A DNA stretch of 22,979 nucleotides. It comes from JANPBY01 sp031430645. Lineage in GTDB: Bacteria > Actinomycetota > Actinomycetes > DATJPE01. The notes under the pieces were generated by a model, which made no database searches, had not been told where the DNA came from, and worked only from the letters and a program-made list of their open reading frames with translations. Of this stretch, positions 1-6,795 are shown piece by piece. Made by a program: the position numbers and the translations under genes. Within the stretch, counting starts at the first letter, position 1, and each line of letters opens with the position of its first letter. The DNA lies in the NCBI GenBank assembly GCA_031430645.1, contig JANPBY010000035.1:1-22979 (forward strand), written 5' to 3'.

Positions 1-366
1 GTTGGTGCGGAAGTGCGCGAGGCGCTCAGACAGCAGTTCCTCGAGCTCGGCCATCGTGCGGCGCTCCAGCAGCATGTCCCAGGGGGTCTTGCTTGCGACC
101 ATCGTGCGCGGGGACATCGTGGGGACGCTGAGGTCACCCTCGGTGATCGATGCGCGGCGCGCGGCGGTCTCGTCGCGGTGCGACGTACGCCCGCACTTGG
201 GGCAGTCCCAGGTGTCCGGAACCTCATCGGCGATCGCCGCGAAATTCAGGGTCAACACGTGCCCGGCCGGGCAGTGATAGATCTCCGGGTGGGTGGCAAC
301 GCCCACGACGTTCTTGTCGGTCTCAAAGCTCCGGGTCGACATCCCGTATCCGCGTAGCGCGGTCAT
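1..366 (-). CDS. rbpA: RNA polymerase-binding protein RbpA (3' end beyond window)
   Basis: RbpA is an actinobacterial transcription factor that binds RNA polymerase and the principal sigma factor and stabilises the open promoter complex. The reading frame starts at the ATG complementary to 364-366 and is open to the left window edge, so 122 residues are visible and the extreme C-terminus is missing. The N-terminal half holds a zinc-ribbon-like set of ligands, Cys32, His36, Cys55 and Cys58, spaced as in zinc-containing Streptomyces-type RbpA. The C-terminal segment (about residues 95-120, WDMLLERRTMAELEELLSER) is the family's conserved sigma-interacting helix. A strong ribosome binding site, GAGGAGGTG, lies about 8 bases before the ATG and fixes the start. 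Nothing links it functionally to the neighbouring fdhD operon, which ends at a hairpin 130 bases upstream. The family assignment is firm. Confidence 0.93.
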   Translation of the reverse strand, partial: MTALRGYGMSTRSFETDKNVVGVATHPEIYHCPAGHVLTLNFAAIADEVPDTWDCPKCGRTSHRDETAARRASITEGDLSVPTMSPRTMVASKTPWDMLLERRTMAELEELLSERLAHFRTN

Positions 367-495
367 TGGCGCACACCTCCTCTTCTTAGTCCCCGTACTC
401 ACGTGCGTTCTGTACTTCTGTCCTCTGTATCGACGTCACAGATGCCCGATCCGTTCGCCCATTAGGCTGTGAGGTCGGACACGTCCGGAACCAAA

Positions 496-515
496 TCGGC
501 CTTAACCCAGGCCGA
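496..515 (-). terminator. hairpin terminator after fdhD
   Basis: A perfect 7-bp stem, TCGGCCT paired with AGGCCGA, with a 6-base loop, begins directly after the fdhD stop codon. On the minus strand it is followed by a T-rich run (TTTGGTT), so it reads as a short intrinsic terminator. It would separate the fdhD operon from rbpA downstream. The rest of the 367-515 gap holds the rbpA promoter and leader, in which I could not identify convincing -35/-10 elements. Confidence 0.6.
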
Positions 516-1313
516 CTAGCCGACAGTGAGGACGATTCGTTCCGGCTCGGCGTAGACGTTGAAAGAGTCTCCGCGGACGAAGCCCACGAGCGTCAGCCCG
601 GCCTCGCGCGCGAGGTCGACGGCGAGGGTGGACGGCGCCGACACTGCAGAGAGTACGGGGATCCCTGCCATCGCGGCCTTCTGAGTGAGCTCGAAGGATG
701 CGCGTCCGCTGACTTGCAAGACGTACGTCTGCGCCGGGAGGCGACCCTCGCGCAGCGCCCAACCAACGACCTTGTCGACAGCGTTGTGCCGCCCGACGTC
801 CTCCCGGACGCAGACCGGCTCACCCTCGGGGGTGAACAGCCCGGCAGCATGCAGCCCGCCCGAACGTTCGAAGGCACGCTGAGCCGCCAGCAGCAGCCCC
901 GGCAGCCCCGACAGCACCTCGCGGCTGATCAGTGGAACTGCCGGACCGGGCGGAGGTCCGCGGCGAGCCAGCACCTCCGCGATCGAGTCCGACCCGCAGA
1001 TCCCGCATGCGCTAGAGGTTGCCCCGATTCGAGCCGCCGGGGGGACAACGCCCGCAGCCAGCCGGACGTCAACCGTGTCCTCATCGCAGGCGACCGCCTC
1101 GATCACATCCTCGGGCCGGCGCGCCACGCCCTCCGCCACCAGCCAACCGAGCGCGAGATCCAGGTCGTGCCCGGGCGTACGCATGGTGGTGGCGACCGTC
1201 TCCCCCCCGATGCGGAGGGTTAGGGGCGCCTCAACCGCGACCTGGTCCGGCCGCTCCCGTGCCCCGCCAGCGCGCACCTGGAGCACACGCCTGCTGTCGA
1301 CCAGATGACCCAT
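516..1313 (-). CDS. fdhD: Formate dehydrogenase accessory sulfurtransferase FdhD
   Basis: FdhD passes sulfur from the cysteine desulfurase IscS to the molybdenum/bis-MGD cofactor of formate dehydrogenases, making them active. The 265-residue product has the family's usual length. It carries the SSACGICGSDS motif with the sulfur-carrying Cys103-x2-Cys106 pair, an N-terminal MRTPGHD segment, and the nucleotide-pocket motif REDVGRHNAVDKVVG. I chose the ATG at 1313 because the family typically begins with an M-G-x-V-type start close to the basic ARRRV-like segment. An in-frame ATG at 1331 would add six residues, and neither start has a strong ribosome binding site. It is the last gene of a leftward operon after the nitroreductase and a small unknown protein, 48 bases downstream of the latter. 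No formate dehydrogenase lies in the window, so its client must be elsewhere. Confidence 0.93.
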   Translation of the reverse strand: MGHLVDSRRVLQVRAGGARERPDQVAVEAPLTLRIGGETVATTMRTPGHDLDLALGWLVAEGVARRPEDVIEAVACDEDTVDVRLAAGVVPPAARIGATSSACGICGSDSIAEVLARRGPPPGPAVPLISREVLSGLPGLLLAAQRAFERSGGLHAAGLFTPEGEPVCVREDVGRHNAVDKVVGWALREGRLPAQTYVLQVSGRASFELTQKAAMAGIPVLSAVSAPSTLAVDLAREAGLTLVGFVRGDSFNVYAEPERIVLTVG

Positions 1314-1361
1314 CCGTCTACGGTCGCACATCGCCAGGGTCCGGACCTGCGCTGGACCCCC

Positions 1362-1742
1362 TCAGACTGCGGCGGTGAGCCCCTGGCGCATCAATGCAGC
1401 ACTGAGCGCGTTCGCAAAGGCCGGTACGTCGCCCGCAACCGCATCCAGCGCCACCCCGTCGAGCACGTCGACATAGGTACCCGTCCGAAGCTCGGCAACG
1501 ACGATCGGCGTTCGATCGCCTGTCGCCGCGAGCAACGCGGCCGAACGCTCGTTGAGGTGCAGCAGATCGAAGGGGACACCGAGCCCCGCACACATCACGT
1601 CCCAGGTTCTTCGCCGCCGCAGACCCCGGTGGGTGACCTCGCACAACGAGCAATGGACACCGCCCAGCAAGGCGCCACGCAGGTAGGCCAGCTCTCCTCG
1701 TAGGCCACCATCGGCGTGGTAGACCCCGACCAACCGGACCAT
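1362..1742 (-). CDS. Uncharacterised small protein in the nitroreductase-fdhD operon
   Basis: This 126-residue soluble protein resembles an uncharacterised group I have seen in actinobacteria, with a GELAYLRG..LG..HCSLCEVTH segment near residues 19-40 followed by GVPFDLLHLNER. The Cys-x2-Cys plus His arrangement in that segment could bind a metal or act as a redox pair, but no function is known to me. I chose the ATG at 1742 because GAGGA at 1752-1756 lies 9 bases upstream. In-frame ATGs at 1751 and 1775 are possible but poorly spaced. It sits 63 bases after the nitroreductase and 48 bases before fdhD, all leftward, so the three are probably one transcript. Confidence 0.7.
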   Translation of the reverse strand: MVRLVGVYHADGGLRGELAYLRGALLGGVHCSLCEVTHRGLRRRRTWDVMCAGLGVPFDLLHLNERSAALLAATGDRTPIVVAELRTGTYVDVLDGVALDAVAGDVPAFANALSAALMRQGLTAAV

Positions 1743-1805
1743 CTCAGACATTCCTCGATGCTGACACAGAGCCATCCGGGTCGCTCGGTGGAACCGACTT
1801 GGCGC

Positions 1806-2774
1806 TCAGGTGACCTCGAGGACCTCGGACACCGGTCGCCTTGGAGATTCCGGCGGTTGGGCACCGAACCCAACCCTGAGCAGCGCCTGCGGGGAACCCC
1901 AGGCTGAGCCCGGGTCGCGCAACCACGGCCGGAGCTCCGGAATCTCGACCGGCTGGGTGAGCAGCGACACCGACACCTGCGACGCTGTCGCCTCCAGCCA
2001 GACCCGCTCGAGTGCTTGCCCGGCCCGCACGCGGTCGGCGGCGCCGTCGCCGTCGGTGAGCAGGACCAGCATCAGGCCGTCACTTGGGAACTCAGCCGAC
2101 GGGCGGCCCGGGACATGCTCGCGAAGGGCGAAGTCGCGCACAAGGGAGGACGGGTCAGCGGGAGCTGGCCCCAGGTTGGCAACCGGGATGCCCGCCCCCG
2201 AGGGAGCACCCTCACCTGTCCAGCCTTGGATATCGCCGGCCAGCGCCGGCTCGGCACGCTGGCGTCGATCGGCATCATGGACCAGCCCGGCGAGTGACGC
2301 TTGGTGCCACTCCGGCGGCAGCTCGAGCCTGGCTCCCTCGGCCACTGCGGCCGCTTGGAGCTCAGCCACGACCGAGTCGGTGACCCGAACGTCGGAGAAC
2401 GGTTCCCGGCTGGTGCGGCGCTCGGGAATCGCAGCGTGCAGTCGCATTTCGTTCGTGGTCGGGTCGTGCCGACCACCGACTCGCACCTCCGCGACCCACG
2501 ACGGGGCGCTGGGGTCGGGCATGACTCGGGTCGTTGATGCATGCCGCAGAGCCGCGAGCGTCAACCGCAGGTTGAGCACGGCGGCACCGCACGACATCAG
2601 GAGCTCACGCCCCTGAGGGTCGAGATGACTGAGTCCCCGCTCTTGGTCGGCCAGGACGTCGATCACGTTGTCGTGAGCGTGAAAACGCCACGGCTGGGTG
2701 TTCAGCACCGAGGGCGCACGCACGGCCGCCGCTATGACGGTAGTCAACTCAACATCAGTCAAGACGCTGCTCAT
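1806..2774 (-). CDS. Acg-type nitroreductase-family protein (Rv2032/Rv3131-like)
   Basis: The 322-residue product resembles the mycobacterial Acg group of the nitroreductase fold. Several of these are members of the dormancy (DosR) regulon, and for Acg itself the role is thought to be FMN sequestration rather than catalysis. Visible family features are APSVLNTQPWRF near residue 20, a GRELLMSCGAAV..L segment near 55-67, ERRTSREPF near 120, and a C-terminal PQALLRVGFG..PE.PRRP tail. The start is secure: AAGGAGGT sits 6 bases before the ATG. The gene is divergent from the DevR-like regulator with 119 bases between them, including a DosR-like palindrome at 2853-2866. It probably heads the operon with the small unknown protein and fdhD. 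The exact substrate is unknown. Confidence 0.85.
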   Translation of the reverse strand: MSSVLTDVELTTVIAAAVRAPSVLNTQPWRFHAHDNVIDVLADQERGLSHLDPQGRELLMSCGAAVLNLRLTLAALRHASTTRVMPDPSAPSWVAEVRVGGRHDPTTNEMRLHAAIPERRTSREPFSDVRVTDSVVAELQAAAVAEGARLELPPEWHQASLAGLVHDADRRQRAEPALAGDIQGWTGEGAPSGAGIPVANLGPAPADPSSLVRDFALREHVPGRPSAEFPSDGLMLVLLTDGDGAADRVRAGQALERVWLEATASQVSVSLLTQPVEIPELRPWLRDPGSAWGSPQALLRVGFGAQPPESPRRPVSEVLEVT

Positions 2775-2852
2775 CGCAACCTCCTTGGGGGGTCTGTCTC
2801 AGGGACTCACGCGACGGGCGTATGTCGCCACCGCCGGAAGGCCGTACGGCCC

Positions 2853-2866
2853 GGGACTAAGGACCC
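2853..2866. promoter_or_regulatory. DosR/DevR-like box in the divergent promoter region
   Basis: The 14-mer GGGACTAAGGACCC matches the mycobacterial DosR consensus GGGACTWWAGTCCC at 12 of 14 positions. Its centre lies about 34 bases before the first possible ATG of the response regulator and 85 bases before the nitroreductase start. It could therefore serve autoregulation and the leftward operon together. A lone half-site GGGACT at 2802-2807 may be a weaker companion. Identification is by eye against a remembered consensus; binding is inferred. Confidence 0.6.
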
Positions 2867-2893
2867 GCCCCGCGCACGCTCGAATGCGCGAGG

Positions 2894-3577
2894 ATGATTG
2901 TCGTGATGGAGCCTGTCGTGACCGAGACTGAGCACGGAACCGAACTGATCCGAGTGTTCCTCCTTGACGACCACGAGGTCGTCCGGCGGGGCCTGCGTGA
3001 ACTGCTCGAGTCCGAGAACGACCTCACAGTGGTTGGAGAGGCGGAGACCGCCGCCGCGGCACTGGCGCGGATCCCCGCCTTGAGACCCGACGTCGCCGTG
3101 CTCGACGCCCGGTTGCCGGACGGGTCCGGGATCGATGTGTGCCGAGAGATTCGCAGCACCCACCCAGAGATCCAGGCCCTGATCCTCACGTCCTTCGATG
3201 ACGACGACGCCCTCTTCGCCGCGATCATGGCCGGGGCTGCGGGATACGTCCTCAAGGACATCCACGGAGACGACCTAGTCGACGCGATCCGTCGCGTTCA
3301 TGCGGGACAGTCGCTGCTCGACCCCGCAGTCACGCGACAGGTGCTCGATCGGCTTCGAAACGGCAAGCCGGAGGACAAGCGACTCGCGACGCTGTCCGAC
3401 CAGGAGCGGCGGGTGCTCGCCCTCATCGGCGAGGGCCTCACCAACCGGCAGATCGCCGAGCAGATGTTCTTGGCCGAGAAGACCGTGAAGAACTACGTGT
3501 CCAGCCTGCTCAGCAAACTCGGCATGGAGCGGCGTACCCAGGCCGCGATCTTCACGACCCGGCTCGAGGGCAGCTGA
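2894..3577 (+). CDS. devR: DevR/DosR-like NarL-family response regulator
   Basis: This is a two-domain regulator. The receiver domain (residues about 19-137) has acidic pocket residues Asp25 and Asp26 and phosphoacceptor Asp71 in VAVLDARLPDG. The C-terminal LuxR-type helix-turn-helix (about 160-225) has a recognition region, FLAEKTVKNYVS..LSKLGMERRTQAA, that is almost identical to mycobacterial DevR/DosR as I remember it. In mycobacteria this regulator activates the hypoxia/NO dormancy regulon. Start choice is open. The ATG at 2894 abuts GCGAGG, the ATG at 2906 has GAGGA 11 bases upstream, and the GTG at 2918 has GGAG 6 bases upstream. The DosR-like box position favours a later start. It is divergent from the Acg-type nitroreductase and followed by a PPOX gene. 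The matching kinase is not downstream but convergent at 4104-5708. Confidence 0.9.
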   Translation: MIVVMEPVVTETEHGTELIRVFLLDDHEVVRRGLRELLESENDLTVVGEAETAAAALARIPALRPDVAVLDARLPDGSGIDVCREIRSTHPEIQALILTSFDDDDALFAAIMAGAAGYVLKDIHGDDLVDAIRRVHAGQSLLDPAVTRQVLDRLRNGKPEDKRLATLSDQERRVLALIGEGLTNRQIAEQMFLAEKTVKNYVSSLLSKLGMERRTQAAIFTTRLEGS

Positions 3578-3590
3578 TGCTGCCCCACGT

Positions 3591-3616
3591 GCGACCGCGG
3601 ACCTCCGGCCGGTCGC
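3591..3616 (+). terminator. Hairpin after the response regulator
   Basis: The inverted repeat GCGACCG / CGGTCGC (7 bp), with an inner CGG/CCG extension around an ACCT loop, begins 14 bases after the regulator stop codon. There is no T tract, which is common for actinobacterial terminators. It ends 5 bases before the DosR-like box of the next gene, suggesting that the PPOX gene has its own promoter. Confidence 0.45.
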
Positions 3617-3620
3617 GCCC

Positions 3621-3634
3621 GGGTCCTTAGGCCC
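3621..3634. promoter_or_regulatory. DosR/DevR-like box before the PPOX gene
   Basis: GGGTCCTTAGGCCC matches the DosR consensus GGGACTWWAGTCCC at 11 of 14 positions. Its centre is about 42 bases before the ATG at 3670. DosR sites usually overlap the -35 region with their centre near -42, so transcription could begin at or next to the start codon. The gene has no clear ribosome binding site, which fits a leaderless message. Binding is inferred. Confidence 0.5.
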
Positions 3635-3669
3635 TAACCACGACGACTTGCAGCGGCGACGCTCTGTTC

Positions 3670-4095
3670 ATGCCTGCCGTGCGAGAGGACCAAGACGAAC
3701 CACTCCACGAGTTGTCCCGGATCGAATGCATGGCCTTGCTCCGCCGCCGCACCCTGGGACGGGTCGCCTACACCGACCGCGCCCTGCCCGCGATCACTCC
3801 GGTGAACTACGCAGTCGACGGCGAGACGATCGTTTTCCGGACCGCCGCCGGCACCCGCCTGGCAGATGGGACGCAGGATGCAGTGGTTGCCTTCGAGGTC
3901 GACGATGCCGACCCGAGCACCCGCAGCGGATGGAGCGTCGTCGTCGTCGGCGTCGCAAGTGAGGTGACCCGCGCGAGTGAAACGCTCAGGGCTGTGGAGT
4001 TGGCGCTCGCACCCTGGGCGGGGGACGGCCGCAATCGCTTCGTCCGGATCACGCCCACCTTTGTGAGCGGACGTCGCGTGTCCGTCGGCCAGTGA
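3670..4095 (+). CDS. Pyridoxamine 5'-phosphate oxidase-like (PPOX) protein, Rv3129-like
   Basis: A 141-residue split-barrel flavin/deazaflavin-binding-fold protein. The order L..IECMALLRRRTLGRVAYTDRALPAITPVNYAVDGETIVFRTAAGT is typical of the Pyridox_ox_2 group, in which the N-terminal helix is followed by the cofactor barrel and a V.VVGVASEVT strand near residues 95-105. Mycobacteria have a similar protein in the DosR dormancy cluster (Rv3129), which matches this context. No Shine-Dalgarno sequence is visible before the ATG; a DosR-like box sits about 42 bases upstream. It lies downstream of the DevR-like regulator and convergent with the kinase, the two stops being only 8 bases apart. Substrate and cofactor cannot be read from sequence. 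Confidence 0.82.
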   Translation: MPAVREDQDEPLHELSRIECMALLRRRTLGRVAYTDRALPAITPVNYAVDGETIVFRTAAGTRLADGTQDAVVAFEVDDADPSTRSGWSVVVVGVASEVTRASETLRAVELALAPWAGDGRNRFVRITPTFVSGRRVSVGQ

Positions 4096-4103
4096 CGGCC
4101 CGG

Positions 4104-5708
4104 TTAAGTCCCTCCCGACGTGCTCGGCACTCGCCACGTGACCGACGTGCCACGCCCATGCACCCCCGCCTCGACGACGCAGTGCCCGTCCAACACCTCG
4201 GCGCGCCGGCTCATGTTGTCGAGCCCCCCGCGCCGCCCCGCACCGTCCAGCCCTCGACCGTCGTCCACCACGGTGAGCACCACGTCGTCGCCGATGACCA
4301 GCCGTACGTCCACCTCCGAGGCGTCGGCGTGGCGCGCAGTGTTGGACAACGCCTCGCGGAGAACGGCGAGCAGGTGCGGGACCACCGGGTCAGGTACGGA
4401 CGCCACCTCACCCTCGACCCGGAACTCAGGCATGAAGCCCAGAGGAGAGCGAGCCGCAGCGACCACGCCCTCAAGGTCCGCCTTCAGGTCACCTTCTCCC
4501 GGACGTTTGTGAAGCTGGAAGATCGAGCGCCGCAACTCCTTGACCGTGGCGTCAAGGTCGTCCACGGCCTGGTCGATCCGCCGCAATTGCTCTTCTTCCG
4601 GGAGCGTTCTACGGCTCATGGTGCGCAGCGACAGCCCTACCGCGAACAGCCGCTGGACCACGACGTCGTGCAGGTCGCGGGCGATCCGGTCGCGGTCCTC
4701 GTAGACGGCGAGCCGGGCCCGGTCGCTCTGTGCCCTCGCCAACTCCAGCGCCAGCGCAGCCTGCTCGGCGAAGCCGGCCGCCATCACGACCTCCTGGTAG
4801 TCGCCGAACTTCTCCGCCCCCCGAAGGCGCCCGAGAACCAAGACACCGACCACTCCAGCCGCCGACTGCATAGGCGCGAGAACGGTCTCGGCGAGACCGA
4901 GGTCCGCCCCCCAATCGCCGTCCGAGACGAGGATCGCGTCCCGGCCGGCAACGACCTCGGCCAAAAGACCAGACAGCGGCACTTCGTCACCCTCGACGAG
5001 CGAGCCGGAGGCGCCGTCGACAACCTCAACCACCATGCCCTCCTCGCCCGCCAGCATGATCGCGGCCAGGTCGGCATCAGCAACCTCGCGCGCACGGACG
5101 GCCAGCAACCGGAGGGCCTCGGGGCGAGGGGTCTCCGAGAGCAGCGCATTGGTGATTTCGGCCGCTCCGGCCAGCCAACGCGCGCGACGTCCGCTCGCCT
5201 CATAGAGCTCGGCCTTCTCGATGGCAATGCCAGCGGCAGCAGCCAGCGCGACGACAACCTCCTCATCGGCTGCTGTGAAGTTGGCACCGCCGGCCTTCTC
5301 CGCGAGGTAGAGATTCCCGAATACGGTGCCCTGCACCCGGATCGGTACGCCGAGAAAGGAGTGCATCGGCGGGTGGTGAGGCGGAAAACCCACGGACATT
5401 GGATGGCTGGAGATCTCCTCGAGCCGGAGGGGGCGGGGCTCGTCGATGAGAACACCGAGCACTCCATGTCCAGTCGGGAAGGCGCCGATCGCTGATCGCT
5501 CGGCCTCGGTCACGCCGTACGTCACGAACTCGGCGACCACACCCGACCTACGAGCGAGGACACCGAGCGCGCCATATCGGGCGCTCACCAACTCACAGGC
5601 GGTCGAGACGATCTTGTCGAGGACCGCGGAAAGGTCGAGGTCCGCGGTGACGGCGACAACGGCGTCGAGGAGAGCACGGAGTCGACTTTCCTCAGGTTCG
5701 CTGGTCAC
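4104..5708 (-). CDS. devS: DevS/DosT-like GAF-GAF sensor histidine kinase
   Basis: A 534-residue soluble kinase with no membrane segments. GAF-A (about 25-165) contains HPMSVGFPPHHPPMHSFLGVPIRV; the His-His pair at 111-112 lies where I place the haem-ligand histidine of mycobacterial DevS/DosT. GAF-B follows (about 185-325). The HisKA_3 dimerisation helix has the phosphoacceptor His347 in RIARDLHDVVVQRLFAVGL. The HATPase domain has the N-box around Asn456 (REALSNTARHA) and the G-box DDGRGLD. In mycobacteria these kinases sense O2, CO and NO through haem and phosphorylate DevR. The GTG start at 5708 has AGGA 9 bases upstream. The gene is convergent to the regulator/PPOX pair and 66 bases downstream of a DinB gene, so it may be transcribed with the Rieske-cupin-DinB run. 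Confidence 0.88.
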   Translation of the reverse strand: MTSEPEESRLRALLDAVVAVTADLDLSAVLDKIVSTACELVSARYGALGVLARRSGVVAEFVTYGVTEAERSAIGAFPTGHGVLGVLIDEPRPLRLEEISSHPMSVGFPPHHPPMHSFLGVPIRVQGTVFGNLYLAEKAGGANFTAADEEVVVALAAAAGIAIEKAELYEASGRRARWLAGAAEITNALLSETPRPEALRLLAVRAREVADADLAAIMLAGEEGMVVEVVDGASGSLVEGDEVPLSGLLAEVVAGRDAILVSDGDWGADLGLAETVLAPMQSAAGVVGVLVLGRLRGAEKFGDYQEVVMAAGFAEQAALALELARAQSDRARLAVYEDRDRIARDLHDVVVQRLFAVGLSLRTMSRRTLPEEEQLRRIDQAVDDLDATVKELRRSIFQLHKRPGEGDLKADLEGVVAAARSPLGFMPEFRVEGEVASVPDPVVPHLLAVLREALSNTARHADASEVDVRLVIGDDVVLTVVDDGRGLDGAGRRGGLDNMSRRAEVLDGHCVVEAGVHGRGTSVTWRVPSTSGGT

Positions 5709-5774
5709 ATCTGGCGATCCTAGGCTGCCATCTCGATCTGGGTCAGCGCCCGCATGTTCTTGCCGGAGTCCCTG

Positions 5775-6299
5775 CTAGTCACCTGTTGAGCCGTCGATCC
5801 GCTCGCGGAGCAGGTCCGCATGCCCGTTGTGTCGGGCGTACTCCTCAATCATGTGGACCATGATCCAGCGCAGTGAGACGAGATCGCCAGCCCGAGCTCC
5901 GACCGCGATGACGTCAAGGGACTCGGCAGCCGAGGTCGCGGCGCGCGCGGCCTGGCAGGCTTCGTCGTAGAGCCGCACGTCGACGGCCGTGTCGGCTTCG
6001 TCGACGTCATCGAAGTCCCCGTCTGGGTTGGCGTCGTTCCAGTAGAGCGCCTCGACGCCCGACCCGAGCAGTACTCGCTGGAACCAGTACCGCTCCACCT
6101 CCGCCATGTGCCGGATCAAACCAAGCAGCGACATCGACGACGGTGGCACAGCGCGTTGGCGCAGCTGGCTATCACTGAGCCCCGTGCACTTCCAGGCCAG
6201 CGTTGCTCGGTGAAAGTCGAGCCAGCTGCCAAGCATCGTCGGCTCGTCAGCGGAGTACGGCGGGGCGACGCGTTCTGCCAGTCTCTCGAGTTCGGTCAT
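5775..6299 (-). CDS. DinB/DUF664-family protein
   Basis: A 174-residue four-helix-bundle protein of the DinB/DUF664 group, often thiol-dependent (mycothiol) enzymes or proteins of unknown function in actinobacteria. The metal-binding histidines typical of the family are present: His64 in LLGLIRHMAEVERYWF and His157/His160 in HMIEEYARHNGHADLLRE near the C-terminus. The open frame extends upstream to 6497, but that part overlaps the preceding gene, and family length and the conserved start region (MTELERLAERV) support the ATG at 6299. The ribosome binding site is weak. It follows the cupin-like gene by 47 bases and precedes the kinase by 66 bases, all leftward. The reaction catalysed is unknown. 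Confidence 0.85.
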   Translation of the reverse strand: MTELERLAERVAPPYSADEPTMLGSWLDFHRATLAWKCTGLSDSQLRQRAVPPSSMSLLGLIRHMAEVERYWFQRVLLGSGVEALYWNDANPDGDFDDVDEADTAVDVRLYDEACQAARAATSAAESLDVIAVGARAGDLVSLRWIMVHMIEEYARHNGHADLLRERIDGSTGD

Positions 6300-6346
6300 G
6301 GCGTCGATGCTTTCAGCCCGGGTCGATACTGTCAGCCCAGTTGTCC

Positions 6347-6790
6347 TCAAGGGACCCAACGAAGCGGCCGGTCGCCAACCGGCGTCAAGTGAATCACCGA
6401 CACTCGGCTCCCGCCGGACGCCGGATCGACGCGCAGTGACTCCTGCGCCTCTCCCTCGACGACGAAGACGTCGCCGGGAAGCAGCCTCCTGGCCCACGGA
6501 CCGAACGGGTCGGCCACGACGTGAGAGCCGACCAGGGCCACCACCACGAGCTGTTCGCCCGGGGCTCGAACCAGCTCGACCGGCTCACCCGAATCGTGAA
6601 TCTCGTGCGACACCGCCACCTGCGAGGGATCCACGTCGACCTGAACCCGCCAGCCGATGTCCGACTCCGGCACTCGGCGCACCGACCACAGCCAAGCCTC
6701 GCCGCGGTCGTCGGAGTCCGGGCAAGCCGCCAAAGTCCGGGAGCCATCCAGTTCGGCCGGGATCGCGTTGTCCCGGACCAGCATCCACAT
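6347..6790 (-). CDS. Small cupin-like protein coupled to the Rieske oxygenase
   Basis: A 147-residue protein without a family I can name securely. Its C-terminal half looks like a beta-barrel/cupin-type segment: EQLVVVALVGSHVV, then LLPGDVFVVEGE and VSVIHLTPVGD at the end, resembling HutD- or cupin-like proteins. The ATG lies 5 bases after the Rieske oxygenase stop, so the two are probably translated together. A second in-frame ATG is two codons later. The residues usually holding a cupin metal are not obvious, so a binding or chaperone role is as likely as catalysis. The tight coupling suggests it works on the same substrate as the oxygenase. Confidence 0.6.
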   Translation of the reverse strand: MWMLVRDNAIPAELDGSRTLAACPDSDDRGEAWLWSVRRVPESDIGWRVQVDVDPSQVAVSHEIHDSGEPVELVRAPGEQLVVVALVGSHVVADPFGPWARRLLPGDVFVVEGEAQESLRVDPASGGSRVSVIHLTPVGDRPLRWVP

Positions 6791-6795
6791 CAGCG

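Noticed and set aside
1810..2616. 268-residue plus-strand open frame opposite the nitroreductase
   Set aside because: The translation is Ser/Arg-rich and low-complexity; the minus-strand protein has family motifs and a strong ribosome binding site.
4100..4116. GGGACTTAACC half-site between the PPOX gene and the kinase
   Set aside because: Only a half-site, and it lies between convergent stops where no promoter is needed.
4092..5495. 467-residue plus-strand open frame opposite the histidine kinase
   Set aside because: It is an antisense shadow in high-GC DNA; the minus-strand frame has complete GAF, HisKA_3 and HATPase motifs while this one has no recognisable domain.
6343..6355. Imperfect palindrome GTCCTCAAGGGAC upstream of the DinB gene as a further DosR box
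   Set aside because: When centred properly it matches the DosR consensus poorly and lies at the end of the cupin-like coding sequence.
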